Source: Campylobacter showae (lineage in GTDB: Bacteria > Campylobacterota > Campylobacteria > Campylobacterales > Campylobacteraceae). From it: a stretch of DNA of 64,000 nt. Below are positions 45,332 to 53,774 of the stretch, one piece after another. Position numbers and translations under genes: made by a program. How positions within the stretch are numbered: the first letter of the stretch is position 1; every line of letters starts with the position of its first letter. The stretch is taken from contig NZ_LR535679.1 in NCBI RefSeq assembly GCF_900699785.1, positions 1,736,001 through 1,800,000 of the forward strand, read 5' to 3'. The notes under the pieces are model-generated. The model searched no databases, had not been told where the DNA came from, and saw nothing but the letters and a program-made list of their open reading frames with translations.

Positions 45332-45938
45332 AGCTTCTCCTTTCAAAACTGCGTCCAAACAGGCTCATAATGCGGTTTAGGTCGTTTAGGATGAAATCTA
45401 TCTTTTTGCTAATCATGAGAAAAAATATCACGCAAGGAATCGCCACTATGAGCCCAAAAGCCGTCGTATAAAGCGCCTCTGAGATACCGACTGCTACGAG
45501 CGGAGCGTCTACGCCGCCGCTAAGTCCGCTAAAGGCCTTTATCATACCGACTATCGTACCAAGAAGCCCTAGCTGCGGGCTCGCGCTAGCGCAAAGACCC
45601 AGTATCCACGTGCGCCTCTCAAGCGAGGTTAGCTGCATGGATACGGCCTCCTCGGCGATGTAGTCGATCTGCGTTTTGCTCGCGCCTTCGCCTAAATTTT
45701 CCGCGACGAAAAGCGCGGTTTTAGCAAGCGAGTTTTTGTAGCCTTTGCAAAATTCTTTGATTTTTGCGTAGTCGCCTTCTAAAATCAGATTGCAAAGCTT
45801 GATCTTAAACGAACTCGTCGCATCTATCTCGGTAAATAAAAAATACGCTCCTTTTTCAAGAAGCACCGCAATACCGAGCACCGAGAGGCAAAATATCGGC
45901 CACATAAAGATGCCGCCGACTTCTATATACTCAAACAT
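45309..45938 (-). CDS. exbB: ExbB proton channel component
   Basis: A 209-residue MotA/TolQ/ExbB family membrane protein with three helices. Landmarks are GGIFMWPIFCLSVLGIAVLLEKG in helix 1, LASASPQLGLLGTIVGMIKAF (the conserved channel segment) and ISEALYTTAFGLIVAIPCVIFFLMI. It uses the proton gradient to energise TonB. ATG 45938 follows TTAGGAT; an in-frame start at 45962 lacks a site. It is the first gene of the nine-gene haem operon and has a promoter with a Fur-like palindrome. Confidence 0.9.
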   Translation of the reverse strand: MFEYIEVGGIFMWPIFCLSVLGIAVLLEKGAYFLFTEIDATSSFKIKLCNLILEGDYAKIKEFCKGYKNSLAKTALFVAENLGEGASKTQIDYIAEEAVSMQLTSLERRTWILGLCASASPQLGLLGTIVGMIKAFSGLSGGVDAPLVAVGISEALYTTAFGLIVAIPCVIFFLMISKKIDFILNDLNRIMSLFGRSFERRSCEICPQR

Positions 45939-45945
45939 TTTAATC

Positions 45946-45977
45946 CTAATATTAATTATCAAAAGCTGTTTATTATA
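45946..45977 (-). promoter_or_regulatory. Promoter and Fur-like box of the haem operon
   Basis: On the minus strand TATAAT (45977-45972) is followed, around the expected start, by GATAATTAATATTAG (45960-45946). This fits the GATAAT hexamer repeats of Fur sites. A bound Fur would cover the transcription start, giving iron repression. Confidence 0.6.
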
Positions 45978-46113
45978 CCGCCGCTATCATTAATCGGTAA
46001 TAAAATTCGGCAAGATTTCATAGCGTTAGATAACAAAATCCAAATAACGTTTCGCAGAAAAGTAGAGCGTCCAAAAAGGCAAATTTAGGGCACAGAGCCC
46101 TAAATTTAGCGGT

Positions 46114-48204
46114 TTAGTAAGTATATTTAAACTCTACGTAGTAGTTTCGCTCGTTTGCCGGGCTATACTCGTAAATGCCGGTTTGGCTGTTTTTGCCTTG
46201 GTAGTCGTAGTATTTTTTGTTAAAGAGATTTTTTACGCCTCCGGTTATGCCAAATCCATTTTTAAATTTATACGAAACGCCCGCGTCCACGATGCTGCGG
46301 GAGGAGATGTCGTCGTAGTTTAGGTCCTTTTTCTTGGAGTAAAATTTGTAGTCCGCAAACAGGTGTAAGTCGCTCACGATCTCGTAGTCCGCGCCGAATA
46401 TAAATTTGTGTTTTGAAACATAGGGCACCTCTTTGCCTGCGTTGTCGCCTTTTTTGATCGTCGCGTTTACGTAGGCGTAGGACTGGCTTAAAATCAGCTT
46501 ATCAAAGACGTTTTGCCTGCTAAAAAACTCAAATCCGTAGCGTCTGGTTTTTGCGATGTTGTAGTATTTCCAAGCGTCTCCGTGATTGGCACCGAGCTCG
46601 GCGTAGGCTATCTCGTCGCTAGTATCGGTTAAAAACACGGTAGCGTTTACTGGCATGCTTGCGACATGATCTTTTAGTCCGATCTCATAGGTGTTAAATT
46701 TCTCGGATTTTAGGTCGTTAAATTTGTACTGTTTGGTTGCCTGATCCTTGTCGGTTAGCTGAGAAGGCGATGGTGAGATGTAGCCGCGTTCAAATTTAAA
46801 ATATACGTTTCCCGTGTCTGAGTATCTAAAATTAGGCGTAAACTCAAACGCGTGGTTGGTGATATCTCTGCCGTCGCTTATGGCGTTGTAGCTAGTCATC
46901 GGAGGAAAAGGCATGCCGTTTCTAAAGCCCTTCATATCAGAAACTCTGCTCGCCTCGTACTGCGCGAGCTCAAATCTATACCCAAAGCTTAGATCGAAAA
47001 GCTTGGTAAATTTATGCTTTTCCATAAAATAAAACGCGTGCGTGGTCTTTTCTAGATCGAGCGTCGTATCGTGCTTCATACTCATCACTGGCGACATTTT
47101 CACTGCGTAGTGCGACTCTCTTTCGCCCTTGTTTTGCTCGTAGTCGTAGCCAAAGATAAACTCGCCGCTGCCGTAGTCGAGCTTGTTTTTAAAATTTATG
47201 CCGTATTTTTTATCGCCGAAAAGCCCCTCCATCGGATAGCGCACGCCGCGAGCCGACTCGGTCGATGAGGTTTTGATTTTGATTTTTTGATAATACGGCA
47301 TCAAATTTATCGAGTAAAAGTCGTTAAATTTACCCTCATAAACGGCGTTTACGTCGATTTTTTCGTTTTCAAAGAGCTTTGTTAAGCCGTTATTGGCGTT
47401 TTGTCTGCGGTTTTGCGAAACTTGATTCTGGGTTAGGGTGCCCGGATCGTTTCTTTTTGATTTAAATATGCTAGGCGTAAAATTTAGCGAGTGAGAGTCG
47501 TTAAATTTGTAGTTTAGCCCGCCGCTTAGGTAGTATCCGCGCTCCTTGTAGTCGTATCTGTAGCCGTTTTGACCGAAGGCCTTGCCGCTAAATTTTAAAA
47601 ACAGATCCTCGCTCACGTTTCCGCCGACGGTGGCCGCGGCGTCTCGGTAGCTATACGAGCCGATTTTTGAGCTTACGTTTGCGAAAAAATCTCGCGGTCT
47701 TTGCTTGGTGATGATATTTACCACGCCGCCTCTAGTGCCGCTGCCGTATAGCACGGCTCCGCCTCCTGGCATCACTTCGACCTGCTCGACGTCCTCGATG
47801 GCTATCATCTCAAGCGGTATGATGCCGTGCGCCGCATCGACCATATTTATCGGCACCCCGTTTAGCATGATTTTTACGGCCATAGTAGGCGTCGCGCCGT
47901 CTCCGCGCATGCCTTGCCCGCGCATATCTATGTTTTCGCCTAGGCTTGAAGTGCTGACGAAATCAACGCTAGGGATCTTTTCTACGAGCTCTTTTATCGT
48001 GCGGTAGCCGTAGGCTTCGATGTCTGTTTTGGTTACGACGAATATATTTCTGGTCTCTTCTTTTAGCGCGCTTTCAAAGCCCGTCGCCGTTACTATAGCC
48101 GCGTCAAGCGTGACGTTTTGGGTTTGCGCGTTTAGGCTTGCGGCTGCGGCTAGCGACAAAAGTATAAATTTACCGCCTTGCGCGCCTAATCTTTTTTTGC
48201 TCAT
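46114..48204 (-). CDS. Second TonB-dependent receptor, haem-system paralogue
   Basis: A 696-residue receptor starting at ATG 48204 with CGGAG upstream. Signal FILLSLAAAASLNA, TonB box region LDAAIVTATGF, plug blocks KELVEKIPSVDF and VEVMPGGGAVLYGSGTRGGVVNIIT, barrel end RNYYVEFKYTY. It mirrors the receptor at 42786 through much of its length, including FERGYISPSPSQ and LKSEKFNTYEIG. The two probably arose by duplication and may bind different haem sources. About 175 bases and the exbB promoter separate it from the operon, and it has its own Fur-like site. Confidence 0.88.
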   Translation of the reverse strand: MSKKRLGAQGGKFILLSLAAAASLNAQTQNVTLDAAIVTATGFESALKEETRNIFVVTKTDIEAYGYRTIKELVEKIPSVDFVSTSSLGENIDMRGQGMRGDGATPTMAVKIMLNGVPINMVDAAHGIIPLEMIAIEDVEQVEVMPGGGAVLYGSGTRGGVVNIITKQRPRDFFANVSSKIGSYSYRDAAATVGGNVSEDLFLKFSGKAFGQNGYRYDYKERGYYLSGGLNYKFNDSHSLNFTPSIFKSKRNDPGTLTQNQVSQNRRQNANNGLTKLFENEKIDVNAVYEGKFNDFYSINLMPYYQKIKIKTSSTESARGVRYPMEGLFGDKKYGINFKNKLDYGSGEFIFGYDYEQNKGERESHYAVKMSPVMSMKHDTTLDLEKTTHAFYFMEKHKFTKLFDLSFGYRFELAQYEASRVSDMKGFRNGMPFPPMTSYNAISDGRDITNHAFEFTPNFRYSDTGNVYFKFERGYISPSPSQLTDKDQATKQYKFNDLKSEKFNTYEIGLKDHVASMPVNATVFLTDTSDEIAYAELGANHGDAWKYYNIAKTRRYGFEFFSRQNVFDKLILSQSYAYVNATIKKGDNAGKEVPYVSKHKFIFGADYEIVSDLHLFADYKFYSKKKDLNYDDISSRSIVDAGVSYKFKNGFGITGGVKNLFNKKYYDYQGKNSQTGIYEYSPANERNYYVEFKYTY

Positions 48205-48222
48205 TTTAACTCCGTTCGGTTT

Positions 48223-48242
48223 TATCATAATTAATAATGATA
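48223..48242 (-). promoter_or_regulatory. Fur-like palindrome upstream of the second receptor
   Basis: TATCAT at one end and ATGATA at the other enclose AATTAATA, a near-symmetrical AT-rich operator of the Fur type, eight bases upstream of the receptor's Shine-Dalgarno. The 315-base spacer up to the next gene is otherwise AT-rich and empty. Confidence 0.6.
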
Positions 48243-48519
48243 AAATTTTCGTTATTTTATTGCTTTTTATATTAATTAATAATTAAAATCAATTCTATAT
48301 TAAATTTATCAAGAGCGAATTCGGATGATATTTTCGATTTAAATTTGCAGACGATTTTGCGCGTTTCAAAGATGAAATTTAAAGATTAAATTTGAAAGAC
48401 TTTAAAAATAAATTTGACGCGAGGTAAAGCTTGGATGGTTTTAAATTTGAGGGTTAAATTTGGCGTAAAAGCAAGCAAGCGCGGTAAATTTGCGCTCCGG
48501 TTAAAGAGGCAAGGGAGGA

Positions 48520-48789
48520 TTACCCCTCCATGCTGTTTACGATGTTTATGACCTCGTCGCGTAGGCTCTCGACCGTTAGCTCGGCCTTTTTCTCAAACGG
48601 CACGAACACCTCGCCCTCGTCGCAGGCTATATGCATGCCGTCCTCGGTGATATCGGTCATTTTGACGTTTTGCGGGTTCGTAAAGCCGCCAAATTTTGCG
48701 CACATATCCTCTGTAAGGCCGATGAAGTTATCGTTCATCATGCCTAGCGCCATCTCTTTGGCTTCTCTTGCTTCCTCGCTTAGCTGCAT
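48520..48789 (-). CDS. Stand-alone DUF2470-like small protein
   Basis: An 89-residue soluble protein. MALGMMNDNFIGLTEDMCAKFGG, the segment VKMTDITEDGMHIAC, EVFVPFEKKAELTVESLRDEVINIV match the pattern of DUF2470, the C-terminal domain of HugZ/HutZ-type haem-binding proteins (HMN.DH at the start, 'VPF...L' at the end). The usual His-Met-Asn start is changed here. Being next to the haem receptor makes a haem role plausible but unproven. It is preceded by GGAGACA. Confidence 0.6.
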   Translation of the reverse strand: MQLSEEAREAKEMALGMMNDNFIGLTEDMCAKFGGFTNPQNVKMTDITEDGMHIACDEGEVFVPFEKKAELTVESLRDEVINIVNSMEG

Positions 48790-48845
48790 TATGTCTCCTT
48801 GATTTAAAAATGATATCCGTTATTTTAACCATCTTTAGCTGAATT

Positions 48846-50435
48846 TTAGCCCTTAATAAGCGCGATTTGCCCGTTTCGTATCTCGTAAATTTTATCCGCC
48901 GCGTCAAAATACGCATCGTCGTGGCTGATCGCAAAGATCGTGTATCCTTGAGCCTTTAACTCAGGCAAAAACTCTACGTAAAAATGCCGTCTAAACTCCG
49001 GGTCTTGATCGGCCGCCCACTCGTCAAGGATCAAAAATTTGCGCCTTTCAAGTAGCGCCGCGACCATAGCGAGGCGTTTTTTCTGGCCTTGGGAGAGATT
49101 TAGCGTGCTAAAAATCCCGTCTTTGACACTTACTTTATTTTCTATCGACATCTTTTTTAGCAGCTCCTCTATCAGCGCCTCATTGTCGCTCATCACTTCG
49201 TCAAAGAGATAAAAGTCGCTAAACACCGCGCTGATCGTGTTTGCGTAGCTTTTTAAATTTGACTCGGTGATTTTGGTACTGTCTGCAAACATCTCGCCGC
49301 TTTTTGGCGCTAGAAGCCCGGCCAGGATCATAAATAGCGTGCTTTTGCCGCTACCGTTTTTGCCGATCAAAAATACCGTCTCGCCGCGCCTAATCTCTAA
49401 ATTTATATCCTTTAGCGCAAATTCGCTCCCCTCGTCGTAGGCGAAATTTATATCTTTTAGGCGCAGTTTTTGCCAAATTTGCGGAGCCGTCTCGCCTAGC
49501 TCAAATTCCGGCTCAAAGGGCGCTAGGTCTAGCTTTTTTAGCCGCTCGTACGCGATGCGCGCGCGAAATACGCTAGGCACCGAGTAAAGCAGCATCATGA
49601 GAGGCGCTCGCAAAAAAAGTATCGCTAGCGCAACCGTGATCGCGTCTTGCAGGCTCGCGGCGTCGTAGGCTAGGCAAAAATATATCTCGATACCCACGGC
49701 GCCTAACATCACGGTGTTTAGCCAGTTGCTCATAAAGGATTGATGGATCTCGGCTTTTACGATGTTTTCGCGCAGGCTTTTTGCGTTTGGGATAAAGCGG
49801 TCCCAAAAAAGCCGCTTTGCGCGGGCTAAATTTAAGCTAAGCTCCCTATGCCCCTCGATGCAGGTCTGATAGTCGCGGTACAGCGCATCCTCGCCGTTAC
49901 GGCATTGTTCGTAGTATTTGTGGATATTTTTGATGAAGTATCGGCAAATCCATGTCGCCGCGCTCATCCAAAGCACCAAAAACACGAAAATCTCGGCCGA
50001 GATGTAAAGCACGTAAGCGCCCGTCGCGCCGATGATAAGCACGCCTTGGATAATGCTTGGCACCTGCATAAAGCCGTCGGTTAGGCTGCGCACGTCGCTT
50101 GAGAGCGAGGCGATCAAATTTGACTTGCCCGCGGCTACGATTTTTTGATTTGCGGTATCTAGGATCCGTTTTATCGTTTTGGCTCGCAGCTCGTAGACAA
50201 AATCGTTGCCGATCACGCTAAGAGCGATGCGCGAGAGCACCGAAAAGCCCAAAAACAAAATCAAAAGCGCAAAAAATGCGAGCAAAATTTGAGCGTCTTG
50301 TTCTTTTAAATTTAAGAGGTATTTGTTGATAAAGGCTAGTATCAGGATCCCAGAGCCGCTAAAAACGGCGCTAGATACGATCATGGCGATGATTTGCCAA
50401 AGCGTTTTTTTTGATATTTTTTTAAACATTTTCAT
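48846..50435 (-). CDS. YojI/PvdE-like ABC exporter
   Basis: A 529-residue half-transporter: six transmembrane helices (residues about 10-300) fused to an ATPase. Walker A GKNGSGKSTLF, signature LNLSQGQKKRLAMVAALL, Walker B ILDEWAADQDPEFRRHFY, switch His in ISHDD. The DEWAADQDP form is characteristic of the cyclic-peptide exporter group (YojI, PvdE, SyrD), linked to microcin J25 export and to siderophore precursors. No peptide or siderophore genes are near, so the substrate is unknown. The start could be either of two close ATGs (50435 or 50429). Confidence 0.85.
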   Translation of the reverse strand: MKMFKKISKKTLWQIIAMIVSSAVFSGSGILILAFINKYLLNLKEQDAQILLAFFALLILFLGFSVLSRIALSVIGNDFVYELRAKTIKRILDTANQKIVAAGKSNLIASLSSDVRSLTDGFMQVPSIIQGVLIIGATGAYVLYISAEIFVFLVLWMSAATWICRYFIKNIHKYYEQCRNGEDALYRDYQTCIEGHRELSLNLARAKRLFWDRFIPNAKSLRENIVKAEIHQSFMSNWLNTVMLGAVGIEIYFCLAYDAASLQDAITVALAILFLRAPLMMLLYSVPSVFRARIAYERLKKLDLAPFEPEFELGETAPQIWQKLRLKDINFAYDEGSEFALKDINLEIRRGETVFLIGKNGSGKSTLFMILAGLLAPKSGEMFADSTKITESNLKSYANTISAVFSDFYLFDEVMSDNEALIEELLKKMSIENKVSVKDGIFSTLNLSQGQKKRLAMVAALLERRKFLILDEWAADQDPEFRRHFYVEFLPELKAQGYTIFAISHDDAYFDAADKIYEIRNGQIALIKG

Positions 50436-50525
50436 TCTTTTTGAGAGCTTATTTCATTTTAGCCGCCATTTTATAAGAATATTTTTAAAATTTCGCTAAA
50501 ATCGGGCTTTATTTAAAGGAGAAAT

Positions 50526-51146
50526 TTGCAAACGGTTTTGCGGGTCGTATCGACCAAAACTGAAGCCAAAAAATCGACGTTTTTGTGTTTTTTGTGTCCT
50601 ATTTCGGAGTTTAAGGCCTTGCACGAGCGCCTAAAGACCGAGCATCCAAAGGCTGCGCACGTCGTGTGGGCGCTGCGCGAGCGAAACGGCTACGGGCAAA
50701 TAGTAGAAAATCAAAGCGACGACGGCGAGCCAAAGGGTACGAGCGGGCAACCCTCGCTAAACGCGCTTAGAGGCGCCCAGCTCATAAACGCGGGCGCGCT
50801 CATCGTTCGGTATTTCGGCGGGATAAAGCTAGGCACGGGCGGACTCGTGCGAGCTTACGGGGCCGCGGTAAACGCGGCGATAGAGGAGGCCGCTGGCTGC
50901 GGCGCGTTAGTTAAATTTGAGATAAAATCGCTTTGTCTGTTTTTTACGCCATATGCGCTGGGATCGCGCTTTGAGCACTATTTTGAAAAGCGAAATCTAA
51001 GCTTTGAGCGAGAATTTAACGAGGAGGGCGCGATCTGGCGAGCGGAGTTTAACAGCGCCGAATTTGAGGAATTTCAGGTATTTGCGAGCGGGTTTGAGCA
51101 GGAGGGGTTTAGCTTCTACGCCTTGCCGTTAGCCGCGAGAGAGTAA
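50526..51146 (+). CDS. yigZ: IMPACT (YigZ) family protein
   Basis: A 206-residue protein with the UPF0029/IMPACT signature DDGEPKGTSGQPSLNAL followed by VRYFGGIKLGTGGLVRAYG. The C-terminal ferredoxin-like domain is present (FEREFNEEGAIWRAEF). Family members interact with translation control in eukaryotes; the bacterial role is unsettled. The start is TTG 50526 with AAAGGAG seven bases upstream. Confidence 0.92.
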   Translation: MQTVLRVVSTKTEAKKSTFLCFLCPISEFKALHERLKTEHPKAAHVVWALRERNGYGQIVENQSDDGEPKGTSGQPSLNALRGAQLINAGALIVRYFGGIKLGTGGLVRAYGAAVNAAIEEAAGCGALVKFEIKSLCLFFTPYALGSRFEHYFEKRNLSFEREFNEEGAIWRAEFNSAEFEEFQVFASGFEQEGFSFYALPLAARE

Positions 51147-51206
51147 ATTAAGAGGCAAAATTCACGTTGGGTTTATGCTAGACGGTTATAATTTCGCCGA
51201 TTTGGC

Positions 51207-51330
51207 TAAGGCTTGTCTCTTGAGTGCTTTTCCGAGATTTCGCAAAATTTTCACTCCGCAGGCTATATGCCTAGCGCACGCTCAATTTTGCTTCAAAACT
51301 CGAAAAATCATCTCGCGATACTTCGCCTTA
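51207..51330 (+). repeat. Structured repeat unit A, long hairpin
   Basis: A nested palindrome. Outer TAAGGC (51207) pairs with GCCTTA (51325), CGAG (51233) with CTCG (51299), GCAAAATT (51242) with AATTTTGC (51284), and tip AGGC (51260) with GCCT (51269) around TATAT. The same architecture occurs at 52972-53094 with different bases in the stems. It starts 60 bases after the yigZ stop. Small open frames overlap it but look accidental. Confidence 0.7.
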
Positions 51331-51367
51331 TCTTTTTTGCGATCAAATTTAAAGTCAAATTTGTAAA

Positions 51368-51768
51368 TTTTACCCACCGAGATCTGCATCTTGAAAATGC
51401 AAATTTAAAATTTGAAGCGCGTAAGCGCTGAAATTAAACCTGCACGCAGTGCAGCAACATCTCACGTGCAGTGGGGATGGTGGGGATTTTGCGTCGCTGC
51501 GCTAGCAGCTGCAAGCAGACGGGGGCGGGTCTGCTTCTGGCAGCTCTCAGAGAGAGTGCGTCCTAACAGTAGCAAACAAAGTGTGGCTAAGCACAAGGCG
51601 AGTGTATAGCACGACGCAAAGGAGAGCGACGCTTCGTAAGTAGGTCTGCCCGCAGTTACGAGCCACAGGCGAAGTAAAGCCCCTTCCGCCTCCCAAAAAA
51701 AGAATTTGAAAATCTAGTGTTTGATGATAAATTTAGCATTTTCAAGATGCAGGTCTCGGTGCGTAAAA
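51368..51768. repeat. Segment bounded by 33-base inverted repeats (element 1)
   Basis: The box at 51375-51400 (CACCGAGATCTGCATCTTG and on) recurs inverted at 51736-51761 with 25 of 26 bases matching; extending outwards gives 33 bases with two mismatches. The inside contains GC-rich hairpins: GCTGC/GCAGC at 51496-51509 and AAGCAGAC/GTCTGCTT at 51513-51536, plus G-rich runs. It has no credible gene and no obvious target duplication. Confidence 0.65.
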
Positions 51769-51843
51769 TGCAAAACCGTCAAATTTGAAGTCAAATTTGC
51801 CAGAATCAAATTTAGTCTAAAATTTAAGCCATAAGGAGCAAAA

Positions 51844-52956
51844 ATGCTTGGCAAAACGTTAAAAACAGTTGGAATAGTCGGCGCTTTGGCGCTATTTTTA
51901 GGTATATTTTTAAATTTACAAGGAGAACAGATGAACCATAAAACAAAAGAGTCTGCGACCGCGAACAAAACGATCGTGCTAGCGGGCGGGTGCTTTTGGG
52001 GTACGGAGGCCTATCTCAAGCAGCTTCCGGGCGTGGTTAGCACCTACACGGGCTACGCGAACTCAAAGGTGCCAAACCCTAGCTACGAGCAGGTCTGCAC
52101 GGGCGACACGAACGCCGCCGAAGCCGTCTGGGTCGAATACGACGAGTACGTGATCGATCTGCCGCATTTGCTCAAATTTTATTTTAACACCATAGATCCC
52201 ACCAGCCTAAACAAGCAAGGCGGCGACCGCGGCACGCAGTACCGTACGGGCATCTACTACACCGATGCGGCGGACGAGGCGGCGATCAGAGCCTTTATCG
52301 CCGAGCAGCAAAAAAACTACAAAGCACCCATCGTAACGGAGGTCGCGCCGCTAGAAAATATCTACAAAGCCGAGGAATATCATCAAGATTATCTGGACAA
52401 AAACCCGCACGGTTACTGCCACGTGACCTTCGAGAGCCTGCCTAAAAAGGGCGAAATTTTGAGCGACAAAAAGCGCGATATGAAGCAAAATTTGCAAAAC
52501 TACAAAAACAAAGACGACGCAACGCTAAAAAATGAGCTCAGCGCCATCTCCTACGACGTAGTAAAGCACGCCGCGACCGAGCGTCCGCACAGCAGCGAGC
52601 TAAACGACGAGGAGCGCATCGGCATCTACGTCGATATCACCAACGGTCAGCCGCTTTTTAGCTCGTACGATAAATTTGACGCGGGCTGCGGGTGGCCGAG
52701 CTTTACGAAGCCGATAGATGCAAGCCTAATCGCCGAAAAGTCCGATCTATCGTACGGTATGGTGCGCACCGAGGTCAAGACCGCGATGTCGGACTCGCAC
52801 TTGGGCCATGTATTTGACGACGGTCCGCAGGACAAAGGAGGGCTAAGATACTGCATAAACGGCGCTGCGCTGAGATTTGTGCCAAAGGAGGAGATGGAGA
52901 AGGAGGGGTATGGGTATTTGATACCGTATCTCGACGCGCAGTATTCTAAAAAATAA
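51844..52956 (+). CDS. msrAB: Fused methionine sulfoxide reductase MsrA-MsrB
   Basis: A 370-residue fusion with an N-terminal anchor or signal ([15 protein letters not shown]), so it likely works in the periplasm. MsrA comes first: [12 protein letters not shown] with catalytic Cys50, then [10 protein letters not shown] and [23 protein letters not shown]. MsrB follows from about residue 225: [20 protein letters not shown], and catalytic Cys337 in [12 protein letters not shown]. Together they reduce S and R epimers of Met sulfoxide. MsrB lacks the zinc CxxC pairs. RBS AAGGAGC. It is bracketed by two related non-coding repeat units. Confidence 0.95.
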   Translation: MLGKTLKTVGIVGALALFLGIFLNLQGEQMNHKTKESATANKTIVLAGGCFWGTEAYLKQLPGVVSTYTGYANSKVPNPSYEQVCTGDTNAAEAVWVEYDEYVIDLPHLLKFYFNTIDPTSLNKQGGDRGTQYRTGIYYTDAADEAAIRAFIAEQQKNYKAPIVTEVAPLENIYKAEEYHQDYLDKNPHGYCHVTFESLPKKGEILSDKKRDMKQNLQNYKNKDDATLKNELSAISYDVVKHAATERPHSSELNDEERIGIYVDITNGQPLFSSYDKFDAGCGWPSFTKPIDASLIAEKSDLSYGMVRTEVKTAMSDSHLGHVFDDGPQDKGGLRYCINGAALRFVPKEEMEKEGYGYLIPYLDAQYSKK

Positions 52957-52971
52957 CGGCTCTTTTTTTAC

Positions 52972-53094
52972 GGCTTGTCTCGCGAGCGCTTTTAAATGAT
53001 TTCGTAAATTTCGCCCTGCGACAGACTACATGTCTAGTCTTGGGACGAAATTTACTTCAAAACATTTAAAATCATCACAAGATACTTCGCCTTA
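52972..53094 (+). repeat. Structured repeat unit B, long hairpin
   Basis: The same layout as unit A: TTTTAAATG (52990) with CATTTAAAA (53063), GTAAATTTCG (53004) with CGAAATTTAC (53046), and tip AGAC (53023) with GTCT (53032) around TACAT. The flanking GGCTTGTCTC and GATACTTCGCCTTAT are shared with unit A. It begins 15 bases after the msrAB stop. Confidence 0.7.
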
Positions 53095-53125
53095 TTGTTT
53101 TATGCTTAAATTTACAAATTTGATG

Positions 53126-53391
53126 CACCGAGACCCGCGCCCTGAAAATGCCAAAATTGATTTAAATTTGCGGCGCGATAGCGCCAGATAAAACTGCTCA
53201 TAGCGCAGCAACTTCTCACGTCGTAGGGGTTGGGGAATCGTTAAGGGGGGAAGGGAGCGACTTCGTAATTCAAGCCCCCACCCCCTTTACAATAAAGTAA
53301 AAAACAACCTCAAGCGGTTGTTTTTTACGAAGAGAATTTAACTAAATTTGACTAATTTAAATTTAGCGTCTTAAAGATGCGGGTCTGGGCG
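53126..53391. repeat. Segment bounded by degenerate inverted boxes (element 2)
   Basis: The box at 53126-53151 faces a reverse copy at 53366-53391 (18 of 26 match). The left half shares GCAGCAAC.TCTCACGT with element 1; the middle has TAAGGGGG pairing with CCCCCTT, then the terminator at 53297. No gene is seen between 52957 and 53525. Confidence 0.6.
53297..53328. terminator. Bidirectional terminator inside element 2
   Basis: The perfect 13-base stem GTAAAAAACAACC / GGTTGTTTTTTAC has a TCAAGC loop and T runs in both directions. Confidence 0.85.
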
Positions 53392-53525
53392 AGCCAAATA
53401 TAAATCCGCGCTAAATACAGTAGTTCCTTTCGTGGTGTAGGTGGGAGGAGCTACTTTACATATCGGCAGGTGCGAGCGAAGTTCTAGTTGCCAAAGAATT
53501 TAAGAGATTTAAATTTGGCGGAAGT

Positions 53526-53774
53526 TTATCCTTTATACTCTTTTAGCGCCTTTATTCCTTCGCACTCTTTTAGTTCTGCAAAATCGACGTGCAGTTTTTC
53601 GTGGATTTTAAAAATTTGCACGCCGACGTCGGCAAAATCGTGGTAGTAATCCTTAAAAATGGGGTCGCTTTTTGATAGCTCGATAAAATTTTTAACCAGC
53701 TCGCCAGCCTCTTTTACCATATTTACTATCAGTTCATCGCTTTTTTGTAGTAAATTATTTACGCTTTCACCCAT
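53526..53774 (-). CDS. Small helical protein of unknown function
   Basis: An 82-residue, highly charged, probably all-helical cytoplasmic protein (SVNNLLQKSDELIVNMVKEAG, IHEKLHVDFAELKECEGI). No family recognised. I start it at the second ATG (53774), eight bases after AAGGAG; the first, at 53780, is only two bases from it. The upstream region has a TATAAT-poor, AT-rich stretch with ATGATA...TATCAT palindromic pieces near 53847. Confidence 0.6.
   Translation of the reverse strand: MGESVNNLLQKSDELIVNMVKEAGELVKNFIELSKSDPIFKDYYHDFADVGVQIFKIHEKLHVDFAELKECEGIKALKEYKG

Noticed and set aside
51175..51609. Three small open frames after yigZ
   Set aside because: They overlap each other, lie in the hairpin and inverted-repeat segments, and lack ribosome sites and recognisable content.
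51368..51768. Complete insertion sequence
   Set aside because: Inverted ends are present but there is no transposase frame and no visible target duplication, so only a repeat or miniature element is claimed.
53233..53248. G-rich tract considered as a phase-variable homopolymer
   Set aside because: The longest G run is six and not inside a coding frame, too short for the usual Campylobacter contingency tracts.
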